Origin: Xenopus tropicalis
Taxonomy: Eukaryota > Chordata > Amphibia > Anura > Pipidae
Reading direction: 5' to 3'
NCBI RefSeq assembly: GCF_000004195.4
Contig: NC_030678.2
Span: 97,360,904-97,424,903 of the forward strand
Length of the DNA stretch: 64,000 nt
How positions within the stretch are numbered: the first letter of the stretch is position 1; the number at the start of each line of letters is the position of its first letter. This document shows, in pieces, positions 44,545-55,605 of the stretch. The position numbers and the translations under genes are program-made. Under the pieces are notes generated by a model, which made no database searches, was not told where the DNA came from, and saw only the letters and a program-made list of their open reading frames with translations.

Positions 44545-44720
44545 AATGCTAAACTGTTTCTTGGTTCGCAAAAGATAAATTTGCGCAAAGTTGCAATAAC
44601 CCATAGAATTTTGCCCAGGTGCACCAACCAATACAATACCAATACAATGTTTGATTTTAAACATGTGACCAGTAAATTCTAGTTGATGATTGGTTGCTAT
44701 AAGTTACTGCTTAACCCATT
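44545..44720. mobile_element. Possible MITE remnant
   Basis: GTTGCAATAACCCATAGAAT and GATTGGTTGCTATAAGTTACTG are inverted-like blocks similar to those at 19,990-20,100. Ends not resolved. Confidence 0.3.
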
Positions 44721-45239
44721 GACTTAAATGGGATGTTCCAGGCTTCAGTGTTAGTCTGGCATAAAAAAAAACCTTTAACCCTTTTACTGCCAGTCATTTT
44801 GGAAGCGGAACTTGTATTGCCAGACAGTTTTTGAACATTTTGCACTGTTTCACTTTAGGGGCCTTTCCTCGGGGGGACTTTTAGTTTACCAAGGAAAACA
44901 ATATATCGTTTTTTTCAGAACAACCTAAGCTTTCAAATTATGGTAGAATTTTTGTGTAATTCCAATTCTGTAACAAGATATAGGCTTCTAAATGTCTAAA
45001 AATGCAAAAAAAATCAAATTTTCCATAATATAATCACACATACTAGAAACAAAAATTATTTTATGCACGAATAAACAACTGATTTGGAAAGTCCCATGTC
45101 TCCTGAACGTGCCAATACCAAATATATATAGTTTTAGAGATTTCTCACTTGTATAGGTCAAAAACTCCCAGCAGTACACTACCAAATTCCCAAAGCACTG
45201 CTCCAAAAAAACTGCATACTTTGGATTTCAAGGCCAAAA

Positions 45240-47930
45240 TTCCACTAACAGAAGGTTTATCCCAGAAAATTGTACATTTTTGGAAAGAACAGATTCTGGG
45301 GAATACAGAATAGGCACAACTGTCTGTCTACTCCAAACTATCAAGTCGCAATGCTTTCCTAAAGTTATTGGTTTTTATCAAAATTTGTGATTTTTTTTAA
45401 AAATCGCTTCAAAGCTTCCAGTCTATAGTATCTTATCTCCTACAGGTCATAAAGTAACCAAATAAAACACCCTAAATATGAATGCCTGGGGTCCACTGAA
45501 CAGTTTGATGCCCAATATGTATAGGTTTACCTAAGTATGTGGCATGTAGGGGCCCCAATGGGAACATACCCCCATATGATCTATCATTTCAGCTCCTGCA
45601 AAATCAACACATTTACATCCTTTATGTGGGATAATGCTACAAAAAAAGTACATTCACCCCAGAAAGCCATATATTTTTGGAAAATACACATCCCCCCGAA
45701 TCTATAATGGGTAAATATTTCTTATTGCTACAAAGTACCAAGCTGTAAAGCTTTCCTAAGTTTGCAGATTTATATGACATTTTGAAAATCGCATAAAAAT
45801 GTTGCAATTTGCCGCATTTATCTCTCACAATTTCTTGATAAAGATCAGATAAAGACAAATCACCCCAAAAAGGAACACCAGAGGTCTACTGAACAGTTTG
45901 ATGCCCAATATGCATAGATATACCAAAGTCTGCGGTATGTACTGAACCCAAAATGAAAATAGCGCATAAGGATTTCTCGCCTGCCAGCTCAGCTTTTGCA
46001 CACAGAGCCCCCTGTCAGTGTATTATGTGCCAAAACTTCCCCTAACCATACAGTGACCCCCACAAAACCATATATTTTTGGAAAGTACACATTCTGACAA
46101 ATCCAACAAGGGTAAAGAGTCCTTTCTACACCAAAGTACCAATCTGCAGAGCTTTCCTAAAGTTATTGGTTTTTATGACATTTCAGAAAATCGCCTAAAA
46201 ATGTTGCAATTTGCCGCATTTATCTCACACAATTTCTTGCGTACAAAGGCAAGTCACCCCAAATAGGAACACCAGAGGCCTACTGAACAGTTTGATGCCC
46301 AATATGCATAGATATACCAAAGTCTGCGGTATGTACTGAACCCTAAATGAAAATAGCGCATAAGGATTTCTCGCCTGCCAGCTCAGCTTTTGCACACAGA
46401 GCCCCCTGTCAGTGTATTATGTGCCAAAACTTCCCCTAACTATACAGATCCCCCACAAAACCATATATTTTTGGAAAGTACACATTCTGACAAATCCAAC
46501 AAGGGTAAAGAGTCCTTTCTACACCAAAGTACCAATCTGCAGAGCTTTCCTAAAGTTATTGGTTTTTATGACATTTCAGAAAATCGCCTAAAAATGTTGC
46601 AATTTGTCGCATTTATCTCACACAATTTCTTGCGTACAAAGGCAAGTCACCCCAAATAGGAACACCAGAGGCCTACTGAACAGTTTGATGCCCAATATGC
46701 ATAGATATACCAAAGTCTGCAGTATGTACTGAACCCTAAATGAAAATAGCGCATAAGGATTTCTCGCCTGCCAGCTCAGCTTTTGCACACAGAGCCCCCT
46801 GTCAGTGTATTATGTGCCAAAACTTCCCCTAACTATACAGAGACCCCCACAAAACCATATATTTTTGGAAAGTACACATTCTGACAAATCCAACAAGGGT
46901 AAAGAGTCCTTTCTACACCAAAGTACCAAGCTGCAAAGCTTTCCTAAAGTTATCGGTTTTTATGACATTTCAGAAAATCGCCTAAAAATGTTGCAATTTG
47001 CCGCATTTATCTCACACAATTTCTTGCGTACAAAGGCAAGTCACCCCAAATAGGAACACCAGAGGCCTACTGAACAGTTTGATGCCCAATATGCATAGAT
47101 ATACCAAAGTCTGCAGTATGTACTGAACCCTAAATGAAAATAGCGCATAAGGATTTCTCGCCTGCCAGCTCAGCTTTTGCACACAGAGCCCCCTGTCAGT
47201 GTATTATGTGCCAAAACTTCCCCTAACTATACAAAGACCCCCACAAAACCATATATTTTTGGAAAGTACACATTCTGACAAATCCAACAAGGGTAAAGAG
47301 TATGCATAGATATACCAAAGTCTGCGGTATGTACTGAACCCTAAATGAAAATAGCGCATAAGGATTTCTCGCCTGCCAGCTCAGCTTTTGCACACAGAGC
47401 CCCCTGTCAGTGTATTATGTGCCAAAACTTCCCCTAACTATACAGAGACCCCCACAAAACCATATATTTTTGGAAAGTACACATTCTGACAAATCCAACA
47501 AGGGTAAAGAGTCCTTTCTACACCAAAGTACCAAGCTGCAAAGCTTTCCTAAAGTTATCGGTTTTTATGACATTTCAGAAAATCGCCTAAAAATGTTGCA
47601 ATTTGCCGCATTTATCTCACACAATTTCTTGCGTACAAAGGCAAGTCACCCCAAATAGGAACACCAGAGGCCTACTGAACAGTTTGATGCCCAATATGCA
47701 TAGATATACCAAAGTCTGCGGTATGTACTGAACCCTAAATGAAAATAGCGCATAAGGATTTCTCGCCTGCCAGCTCAGCTTTTGCATACAGAGCCCCCTG
47801 TCAGTGTATTATGTGCAGTAACCCCCCTAACTATACCGAGACCCCCAGAAAACCATATATTTTTGGAAAGTACACATTCTGATGAATTCAAAATAGGTAA
47901 AGTTATTTTTGTACACCAAAGTTACACCTG
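45240..47930 (+). repeat. 394-bp tandem array inside the piggyBac-type element
   Basis: The anchor AGCGCATAAG occurs at 45,961, 46,355, 46,748, 47,142, 47,353 and 47,747, giving periods of 394, 393, 394, 211 and 394. A CATATATTTTTGGAAA block in each unit extends the array left through diverged copies near 45,670 and 45,270. Central units are nearly identical, edge units diverged. The 211-bp unit lacks 183 bp, joining GGGTAAAGAG to TATGCATAGA near 47,300. The repeated 82-89 aa frames (ESTHSDKSNKGKES) exist only because the unit repeats. Confidence 0.95.
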
Positions 47931-48164
47931 GCAAAGCTACGCTAAAAACAGATCAGGAACACTTATATAGGGATAAAATGTAATAAAACCACAAAAATTG
48001 TGCAAATCAGTGAAACAACAAAATAAGTTACATGACAGTGTAATTAGTGGCCAGAATATCTGATCCAATAGTTACGCTGTCAAAATAAACAGTTTTTAGG
48101 TAAAAGAAAATAAAAACAAAGTGGTAAAATGAAAAAAAAAAAAAAAAGCAAAACAAAAAAAACC

Positions 48165-48400
48165 CAAAGTGTTTGTGTATACATGTGTGTACATGTGTAA
48201 AAGTTGTGTGATAGTGTGTAAGTGTGTATATGAGTGTAAATAAGTGTATAAAAGTGTAAAAAATGAAAAAATAAAAAAATTAAAAAAATTAAAAAAAAAA
48301 ATGCTAAAATGTGTGCTGTAAGTGTGTGTAAATGTATGTAAGTGTGTATAAATGTATGTAAATGTGTGTATAAGTGTGTAAAAGTGTGTAAATGCAAGAA
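48165..48400. repeat. GTGTGTAA/GTATGTAA-rich simple repeat
   Basis: Irregular repeats of TAAGTGTGTATAAATGTATG-type units interspersed with A-runs (48,255-48,300). Antisense frames rich in His/Thr/Tyr/Leu over this tract are low-complexity artefacts. Confidence 0.8.
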
Positions 48401-48481
48401 AAAAAAAACTCCTTACCTGTTCCTGAAGACCGATCGCCTCCTTCCTCAGTTGGGCCGGCGCTGGGGGAGAGGGAGGAAGCA

Positions 48482-48738
48482 GGAAGCAGCAGACGCGATG
48501 CGATCGCGTCTGCTGCTTCCTGGAGGGTCCTGCGAGCGATCGGCTCGCAGGACCCTGATGACAGCCCCCCTGGCACATTGCCCAGGGGGGCTGTCATTGT
48601 TAGAAGCTCTCTGCAGCGGCGGCACATGCCGCCGCTGCAGAGAGCAGCGCTTAAACGCCAACGACGTATGAGACACGTCGTTGGCGTTTAAGCCCTTTTA
48701 CTGCCAGCACGTATGCCATACGTGCTTGGCAGTAAAAG
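48482..48738. repeat. Six consecutive hairpins at the element's end
   Basis: Six inverted repeats tile the right terminus with 1-8 base gaps: 48,482-48,520 (18-bp stem, 3-base loop), 48,524-48,556 (14 and 5), 48,558-48,597 (16 and 8), 48,606-48,645 (19 and 2), 48,649-48,693 (19 and 7) and 48,695-48,738 (about 21 with one bulge, reaching the terminal repeat). CpG-rich, unlike the rest of the element. As I recall it, Uribo2 has a similar structure at one end. Confidence 0.9.
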
Positions 48739-48744
48739 AGTTAA

Positions 48745-49289
48745 AAAGCTTTGCTTTCCATATTATTATGCTTTCTGTTTGGGTTGGGTTAGTGAGCCTT
48801 GCAACCAGGCAATTCAAGTTCTAAAATGAAGAACTGTTGATTCAAAACAGGTGAATAGAAAATCACTTTCTTACTGTTAGCTACCTGGCTGCTACCTGTA
48901 GCAGACTCCAAAATACACACTAGGACATGTGAACTTAATGCCTACTTCACTGGCAAGGGGAAATATCCACCTTAATCACAATGGGAACTACAATATCTGA
49001 GCTTTTCTGTTTGCATGTACCGAAACTCTGGAGTTGTATTCCTGACTAACCTTAACCTGAAAGGAATGGTTTTACTTGTTAGAACAAAAATGGGTTTATA
49101 GCTCTTAAAATGCAAGTAGTTTTTTCTTTACCTTATGCCGTAAAGTGGTCACTGCTGCTCAGTCACCCTATGGGTTAGGATAGGGCCAGCTATAGTCAAG
49201 TCATCTTTAGGATGCCAGGTATGCTATTTGTTATTTCAAAATGGGCTCTGCAGTTCACCCTTTCCTTCACTTGCTACCATCTCTATGAC
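48745..49289. other. No gene recognised
   Basis: AT-rich spacer, no recognised feature. Confidence 0.45.
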
Positions 49290-49445
49290 ATGTCTATGCA
49301 GATTTTCATTCATCCAGGTCATGATAAACAATATCTAGTAGAATTAGGTCTAAAGCAACTGGAGTTTTTTCCTTGAAAATGTTTCACTACTCATCTAATG
49401 AAAGCAAATCAGTCCAGATTGTTTAGACTTAATTCTACTAGGTAC
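49290..49445 (-). mobile_element. LINE/Penelope-like 3' fragment
   Basis: CAGGTCATGATAAACAATAT, CTAGTAGAATTAGGTCTAAA, GCAACTGGAGTTTTTTCCTTG and AAAATGTTTCACTACTCATC form a string I recognise (in reverse) from the 3' region of a retroelement widespread in fish and frogs, possibly a Penelope-like element. There is a local inverse echo (TTTAGACTTAATTCTACTAG) at about 49,421. Family assignment uncertain. Confidence 0.35.
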
Positions 49446-50224
49446 TGTATCTCTATGACATCTTTGTTGCTGTTGCTCTTTCTACAGCTCCCATGACAAA
49501 TGCATGATTACATTTTATGGAAATATAACAGAGGATGAACAGAAGATTATCCAAATACTGCCCCCCCCCCCCCAAACTATCATTTTCACATTTTTTACAA
49601 ATCCATCTGTCACCCAGCTAACTATCTTTCATGCCTGCATTCCTATGGTCCTACACTAGTTAGACCACAAAATATTCCATGGTCATCTGCCTTGACCCTT
49701 GTGCTCCTCACCACAGTGTTATTCAGGCTTGCTAAGCATGACTGTGCTGTTGCTAAGCAATCACATACTAACATATCAACATTCATATTCAGTATAATAA
49801 TTCCCTTTCTCAGTTTCTCAGTAACATCTTTCCTATTTATAATAGATTTGATTGCCACAGCTGGTGACGCCACATGAGTGAAATAGGCTGCTTTGATTGT
49901 ACAAGTTAGAAAAGAGATAAAACCAGTCAATGTAAAAAAATCATCTTAATAAAATGTCTAGTAACAGAGATATAAATTGGTTGCAATATTTCATTATGTG
50001 TTCTTCCAGTATACATTATTATATTCCTTAAGCAAATGGGGTAAAATGTCTTCCTGGAAGACAAGATCAAGACTGTATGCTTGGATATGCTTCTCTGCCC
50101 TAAATGATAGATGTACATTTCCAGAAGACAAGTAGAAAATGGCAGCACACATGACAAGGGACTCCTCAATTGACCCTTCGCCTTGAGGCACCCCACTGAA
50201 CCCCCTTGTTACATATCTCAATGA
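49446..50224. other. No gene recognised; 13-C run
   Basis: Contains a poly-C tract at 49,561-49,573. The overlapping frames at 49,643-49,930 and 49,927-50,263 show no domain. Confidence 0.45.
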
Positions 50225-51310
50225 AACACCAGGAGACAGAGGTGGAGAAAATGGCCACAGCATTTATTTACATTTTATCAAATAAATAGGACCTTGCCAG
50301 CCTAACCCAAGGCAATATTCTAAAGCCATAATTCCATAAGAGGTCGCTACTATGCTCTGCCGTTCCTCGCTGAAGACTTGAATGAGTATTAGACTGCCTC
50401 TACCTACAGAGAGGATGGCCCCAAACCCTGCTGCTGCATTACCAACCATGAGAGAAGTTCAGCAGCCCTGCTGCCGGTCCTGGATCTGCAGTGTCTCGAT
50501 GATAGGAAATCCAAGCAGGCTGTCACCTAGCACAAGCAGTAGTAGCGTCTGTATCTATCAATCCATCGTGCAGTCACAGGAGAGAACCTCCTTTCTCCCT
50601 CTGTTAAAATGACCTGTGCAGTACTCTGGCAAGGTCCTACCGCTGCTGTGACAAATAAAACTTAAAATATATTATCATATATCCACTATTTTGATCCAGA
50701 GGAAGGCAAAAAACCCAACCTGAAGCTAGTGCCAATTATGCCTCAAGAGGGAAAAAATTCCTTCCTGACCCCCTGGGCGATCGGAAACATTCCCTGGATC
50801 AAGAAATCGTTGTTAACATGAATTAAACACAAAGCTGACTCTCAAGTTTATACCATATAAAGATACAGAAAGCACAATATAAAAATGCATTCAGGTAAAA
50901 TTCCACATTCAGTTATTAATAGATAATATGAAAACCAAAAGAAGAGAAACTCCTGACATTTCTCAAAATATACAAAAAGAGGGAGGGTGGGTGGGATGTT
51001 TCTACCTGCTCAGAAGATAAGGAAGTGAGTGCTTTTCTGACATGACATCCCTCTCTTTCTCCGCCCCTCCCCAGGCCAGCCTTCTCCTGCCTTAACTCTT
51101 TCCTTCTCACCTAATCACAGTTGCACCTGGTTCTGCCAATCTCTAAACATAAACCAGTGTAATCTGGCTGCTGGTTATTCGGATCCCTTGTCATGCAGCC
51201 CCTGTGCTTATATCTCCAGGGCTTTCCTGTAAGCTGCTGTTTGCTTTGGGGCTTTGTAACTACCTTATTGTGCTGACACAAAGTAGCCTTCCTTTTCCCC
51301 CAGCTTTTAG
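50225..51310 (-). mobile_element. Second copy of the retroelement-like block
   Basis: AAAATGGCCACAGCATTTATTTAC at the left, GGGAGGGTGGGTGGGA near 50,982, and TGTCATGCAGCCCCTGTG...CTCCAGGGCTTTC near 51,190-51,230 parallel the block at 42,410-44,345. On the minus strand it has an AATAAA ahead of GCTGTGGCCATTTTCTC. A CR1-like piece lies inside at about 50,690-50,800. No pol frame. Limits approximate. Confidence 0.45.
50690..50830 (-). mobile_element. CR1-like 3' UTR fragment
   Basis: GATCCAGAGGAAGGCAAAAA and GGAAAAAATTCCTTCCTGAC match the 3' UTR of the CR1 copy at 51,333-52,184, but the rest diverges and includes CCCTGGGCGATCGGAAACAT. Probably another CR1 subfamily. Confidence 0.6.
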
Positions 51311-51332
51311 TTTTACACAGTCAGAGATATAA

Positions 51333-52184
51333 CAATAGTAACATAGTAACATAGTAACATAGTAACATAGTAAGTTGGGTTGAAAAAAGACATACGTCCA
51401 TCAAGTTCAACCATAATGCCTATACTGTATATAACCTGCCTAACTACTAGTTGATCCAGAGGAAGGCAAAAAACCCCATCTGAAGCCTCTCTAATTTGCC
51501 GCAGAGGGGAAAAAATTCCTTCCTGACTCCAAGATGGAATCGGACCAGTCCCTGGATCAACTAGTACTAAGAGCTATCTCCCATAACCCTGTATTCCCTC
51601 ACTTGCTAAGAATCCATCCAGCCCCTTCTTAAAGTTATATAATGTATCAGCCAGCACGACTGATTCGGGGAGGGAATTCCAGAACCTCACAGCTCTCACT
51701 GTAAAAAATCCTTTCCGAATGTTTAAATGGAACCTCCCTTCTTCTAAACGAAGTGGGTGCCCTCGTGTCCGTTGGAAGGACCTACTGGTAAATAAAACAT
51801 TAGAAAGGTTATTATATGATCCCTTTATATATTTATACATAGTTATCATGTCACCTCTTAAGCGCCTCTTCTCCAGTGTAAACAGACCCAACTTGGCCAG
51901 TCTTTCTTCATAACTGAGACTTTCCATACCCTTTACCAGCTTAGTTGCCCTTCTCTGGACCCTCTCTAACACAATAATGTCCCGTTTGAGCACTGGAGAC
52001 CAAAACTGAACAGCATATTCTAGATGGGGCCTTACCAGCGCTCTGTAAAGGGGAAGAATAACCCCCTCCTCCCGTGAATCTATACCCCTTTTAATACAGC
52101 TCAAAACCTTGTTTGCCCTTGCAGCTGCTGCCTGGCATTGCTTGCTACAGCCAAGTTTATTATCTACAAGGACTCCAAGGTCCT
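51333..52184 (-). mobile_element. CR1 LINE, 5'-truncated
   Basis: On the minus strand it ends in five TTACTATG units (51,333-51,371). It has a 3' UTR with GGTTGAACTTGATGGACGTA and GATCCAGGGACTGGTCC, then the last part of the reverse transcriptase frame. The 5' end is lost at about 52,184, as is usual for LINE copies. The sequence is little decayed, so this is a rather young copy. Confidence 0.9.
51574..52184 (-). pseudogene. CR1 reverse transcriptase C-terminal fragment
   Basis: This open frame of about 200 codons has no internal stop but lacks its N-terminal endonuclease, catalytic palm (YxDD) and everything upstream. It reads LGVLVDNKLGCSKQCQAAAA and continues through YRALVRPHLEYAVQFWSPVL, LERVQRRATKLVKG and TVRAVRFWNSLPESVVLAD to the stop at 51,574. 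That is the thumb and C-terminal tail typical of CR1-clade enzymes. The fragment cannot be active, and no proper ATG lies at its start because the 5' end was truncated at insertion. Confidence 0.85.
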
Positions 52185-52845
52185 AGAGGAAGGTTTGACC
52201 CATGCAGTTCTAACTTAGAGAGCCTCTGCAGTGAAAGGACTACATGTGCCATAAACTGTTTTACTTAATATCTACACCTATATATTTGTGTGCATTGTTC
52301 AGCAACTTAAACAAATTCTGATTAAACCCTTTTAGAGTACTAGGGCATTACAGTTCACTAACAATGAAACATGAGTCCATTGACATTTCAGACCGATTAA
52401 AAATAAATCAATAATTTCACCGAAAGGGTTCAACGAGTTTCCACACTTTTTCTTGTGCTGTTGCTGACAAAGAGTTTAAAGCTGGCTTATTCATATTGTT
52501 ATGTTCTCTAATCCTTTAGAGTAGCTACTGTGACAAATTAAGGCAATCTCTGAAGGAACATACTTCAATCAATGACTGGCTGAGTTATTTTAATGGATCT
52601 ATATAAGCTCAAACAGAGTCATCCGAATTATGCAGCCAGTTTGAGGGGATCAAGGACAGGAGTTGCCTATCCTATCTCTAGGCACAGCAGAAGTGGGTGC
52701 AATGCTGAAGGTAGAGGTACATCCTCTTAATTAAAATAAATATTTTTTCAGGAGTTCATAAAAAAGTAGGGGGTTGCTGATTGCTTAGCCTGGAAAAAGA
52801 CTTTATATTATACATCAGAATCCTTGAATTAGTTAAATATATTAG
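52185..52845. other. No gene recognised
   Basis: AT-rich spacer. Confidence 0.45.
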
Positions 52846-53843
52846 GGCTTATTTACTTTACAGAATATTTGATTGTGCATCATTTTGTACTGTAGTTAAC
52901 TCTAGGAGACTCACCAGCAGTTACTAAGGGGGACATTTCATAAACGGGAAAAAATTGCATGAATGACAACAAAAAAGCTTTTTTTGCCACAATGCTTCGT
53001 TTCTCCTGAAATCCAGTGTCATTGTGATTACAAGGGAGAATTGCATATGATTCAAATCCATCAGCTTCTCCAAAATTTACACAACTGTGTGGACATTGCG
53101 TCCCATAATGGACATAATTGTGAGGAAGTCCGTCTGGATTTATTTTTTCATGTTCAATGTAAAAGAGACATCTGCATCTGATTTTTTAGGCACAAGTATA
53201 CTGCATCTATGGACATTAGGCTTAAAGGAGAAGGAAAAGCTAATAAAGAGTTAATCTGCAGGCATACCTTCAGTTGTCTCAATAGTGCCTTTAAGTCTCC
53301 CCATATTTCACCTGTTCAGATGATCAGAAGCCAAACAGGAAGAAAAAACGCTGAGCTGTGGAAAGAAAGTTCCCATAATGCCTCACTCCTGCACAGACAA
53401 TGAGACCAAACTGAACATGCTCATGAGCTATGAACTATGAGTCAGCTTCCTGCTGATTGGCTCAGATCTACATTCCTAAGGAGGGGGAGTGAGTTCTTAG
53501 CATTCTTGAGGGAGGGGGGAGCAGGAGAGGGGAGAGAGCTGCGTGTCTCTGGCAGAGGAAAACAAACACAACAAATCTTTCGACAGAGAAGTCAGTGCAG
53601 TGTTTCTGGGAGTGCTTATGGCTGTATTTACATAGACCTTTCTGATAAAGCTTACTTAGGTTTTACCTTTCTTTCTCTTTTAAAGGGAACCCTGGAGCTA
53701 CAGCCTGGTTAGGAGGTGTCAGTAGCTCCATGATTCACAGCAGCACTCAAATTGGAACAGAAAAAGTGCATTTTGACAGGGTTTAGCACACTAAGAAAAG
53801 TGCAAGAAAGCAACTGCACTTGCTGATGTAAATGACCCATTTT
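52846..53843. mobile_element. Possible MITE interrupted by a T2 element
   Basis: GGGCTTATTTACTTTACAG near 52,848 and GATGTAAATGACCCA near 53,830 could be inverted ends. TTGCTGATGTAAATGACC and GTGCATTTTGACA on the right resemble (inverted) the block at 62,604. Weakly supported. Confidence 0.3.
53226..53679 (-). mobile_element. T2-type TTAA MITE, inverted relative to 32,805
   Basis: TTAA at 53,222-53,225 and 53,680-53,683. Ends AGGAGAAGGAAAAGCTAATA and TTTACCTTTCTTTCTCTT. The order AAAGAGTTAATCTGCAGG, CTCAATAGTGCCTTTAAGTC is the reverse complement of 33,180-33,245. Non-coding; frames across it are shadows. Confidence 0.85.
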
Positions 53844-55388
53844 ATATCACATTCCCCCTTTATTAAATTCACTATGACAGGGATCTACTTAGTCTATGAC
53901 TGCTTAAAATACTATGTAATGGATCTCTGTCCCTTCCTAGTGATATGTATAGCTAACTGCCTAGTACTCTTGGAAAAGTGTGTTAGTGCCGTATCTTATT
54001 CTCCACTCCTCATACAAAGCAGTAACCTTTAAACAACCATGCTAGACTTTTTTAAACAATTAAATCTAACCAGAAAACACACTAGTGGTAAATCGTCAGT
54101 GCTTTTAAACCAATTTATTAGTTTAAGTGTATATTTGCAGAGAAGAAGCAAACATCCTGTTCTTTTCTGCTTATGCACAATGTAACACTTAAGAGGTTTC
54201 CCAATACACTGTCCCAAAGAGAGCAGGGCAAGAGAATGAAATCTGTTCTTATCCATATTGTGCACCTAACCATGATGCCCCCATTTTGAATTTAATGGTA
54301 ACTTGAGTGTTAAATAATGAGGTTTATACAAACTAATTTCTTACTTACCTTAGCTTGCTTGTGGCAAAGATGTCAGTTTCTGTTTCAGCTAGCTACATTG
54401 CACACATAAAAAGCAAATCTTGGAACAAGGTTAAATGTATTTATTGAGGCTGAAACATATTGCAAGCGATGGTTTGTATAACTAGCATACCTTACGCTTC
54501 ATTTCTGTCTCAATAAATATGTTTATAGGTTTTCTGTACTGCCCTAAGCATGTTTACTTGAGTGTAGCTTATTCAATGCATTTTCTATTTATATTGTTCT
54601 GCAAACAGCTTGCTAGAAAGTGGAGATTTGCAGCCATTGACTTTTCAGTTGTTAATTAACAATGAATATGGTATGTCATTCTACAGTAGGATTTAGAGGA
54701 TGCTGGGTATTTTACTGTTATTCAGGAGTATCAGTCATTCGTCAGTCATACGTTATATTAGTCTTACAGTCAGTTCATGGGGTAAGAGCTGCAGTAATAT
54801 TTGGGAATACAAGCATATTACATTATTTTCAAGGCTTTGTGACATTGCCTCCATATCTGGCACACTTTAGCAGTCTTATGTCTGCTGTCCCTGTATTTGT
54901 GTCCTGTTGAATGGCAGGCCTGATTTTTATTAGTGTTTGTAACTATACAAATTAATAATGAGTTATACAAACATAATGATAATTAACCAATTTCACTCCC
55001 ATATAATAGAAATCCTAGTGGTTGCTCTAAATTAAGGAATTTTGTTGGAAATGTACATGCCAGATTATACACTTTTATTTTTAGTTTTTACCCTGGTGCA
55101 CAATTCTTCTACAGCACAAGACCTATATTTTTATGTTTAGTTTTAGTTTAGTGCCGTTCCTATTGTGCCCTATTTCAGCAAGTTTTTCTTCAGATTTCTT
55201 GTTTCCTCCATAATAATAAAACAATACCTTGCATATTAACTGAGCTAGCATGAATCCATGTTGATCTATGGTGGCAAAAAAACCTTATTCAGGTTTTTAA
55301 ATGTTTGAAAATATTCTGAAGGCATGATGTTACAAATTATTATAAGAACTTTTATCCAGGAAACTCCATTTTCCATGATTCCCAAACT
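53844..55388. other. No gene recognised
   Basis: About 1.5 kb AT-rich. Frames up to 82 aa show no motif I can name. Confidence 0.5.
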
Positions 55389-55605
55389 TGTGATGAGCGA
55401 AATTTTTCGCTGCAAAATAGCAGGAAAAATTGACGCAATAAAAATTCACAGAGTGAAGAAAAAACTTGTGTTCGCATCAAAAAAGTCTTGCATGTAAAAA
55501 AAATTGCACATGTCAAAAAAAGTTGTGCATGTCAAAGTAGTTGTGTGGTAACTTCATGTTGCAAATTTTTCGCGGTTTTGCCATTTTTACCATTAACAGT
55601 GATAA
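55389..55605 (+). mobile_element. Decayed TAGTGATGAG-type MITE
   Basis: It begins TGTGATGAGCGAAATTTTTC, then GCAAAATAGC and a tract of GCATGTCAAAAAA repeats (55,490-55,540), as in the 39,774 copy. It fades at TTTTTCGCGGTTTTGCCATT. Right terminus missing. Confidence 0.55.

Larger units (their letters stand above)
44779..48740 (-). mobile_element. piggyBac-type (Uribo2-like) non-autonomous element, 3.96 kb
   Basis: TTAA flanks at 44,775-44,778 and 48,741-48,744. Ends CCCTTTTACTGCCA and TGGCAGTAAAAGAG are 14-bp inverted repeats with one mismatch. The first about 230 bp (GGAACTTGTATTGCCAGACA, TTTGCACTGTTTCACTTTAG, CAAGATATAGGCTTCTAAAT) closely resemble what I recall of one end of Uribo2, the Xenopus piggyBac element. 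The last 260 bp, with its chain of hairpins, resembles the other end, so the element lies inverted. In place of a transposase frame it holds a 394-bp tandem array and AT-rich filler. It must rely on a transposase made elsewhere. Ends and TTAA are seen; the Uribo2 relationship rests on memory. Confidence 0.85.

Noticed and set aside
46078..47658. Repeated 62-89 aa frames with ESTHSDKSNKGKES in successive units
   Set aside because: The frames recur only because the 394-bp unit recurs. There is no family motif, and diverged units at the left edge break the frame.
48096..48671. Several frames of 99-160 aa over the right end of the piggyBac-type element
   Set aside because: They translate GT/TA simple repeat and hairpins, are rich in low-complexity residues and contradict each other in phase and strand.
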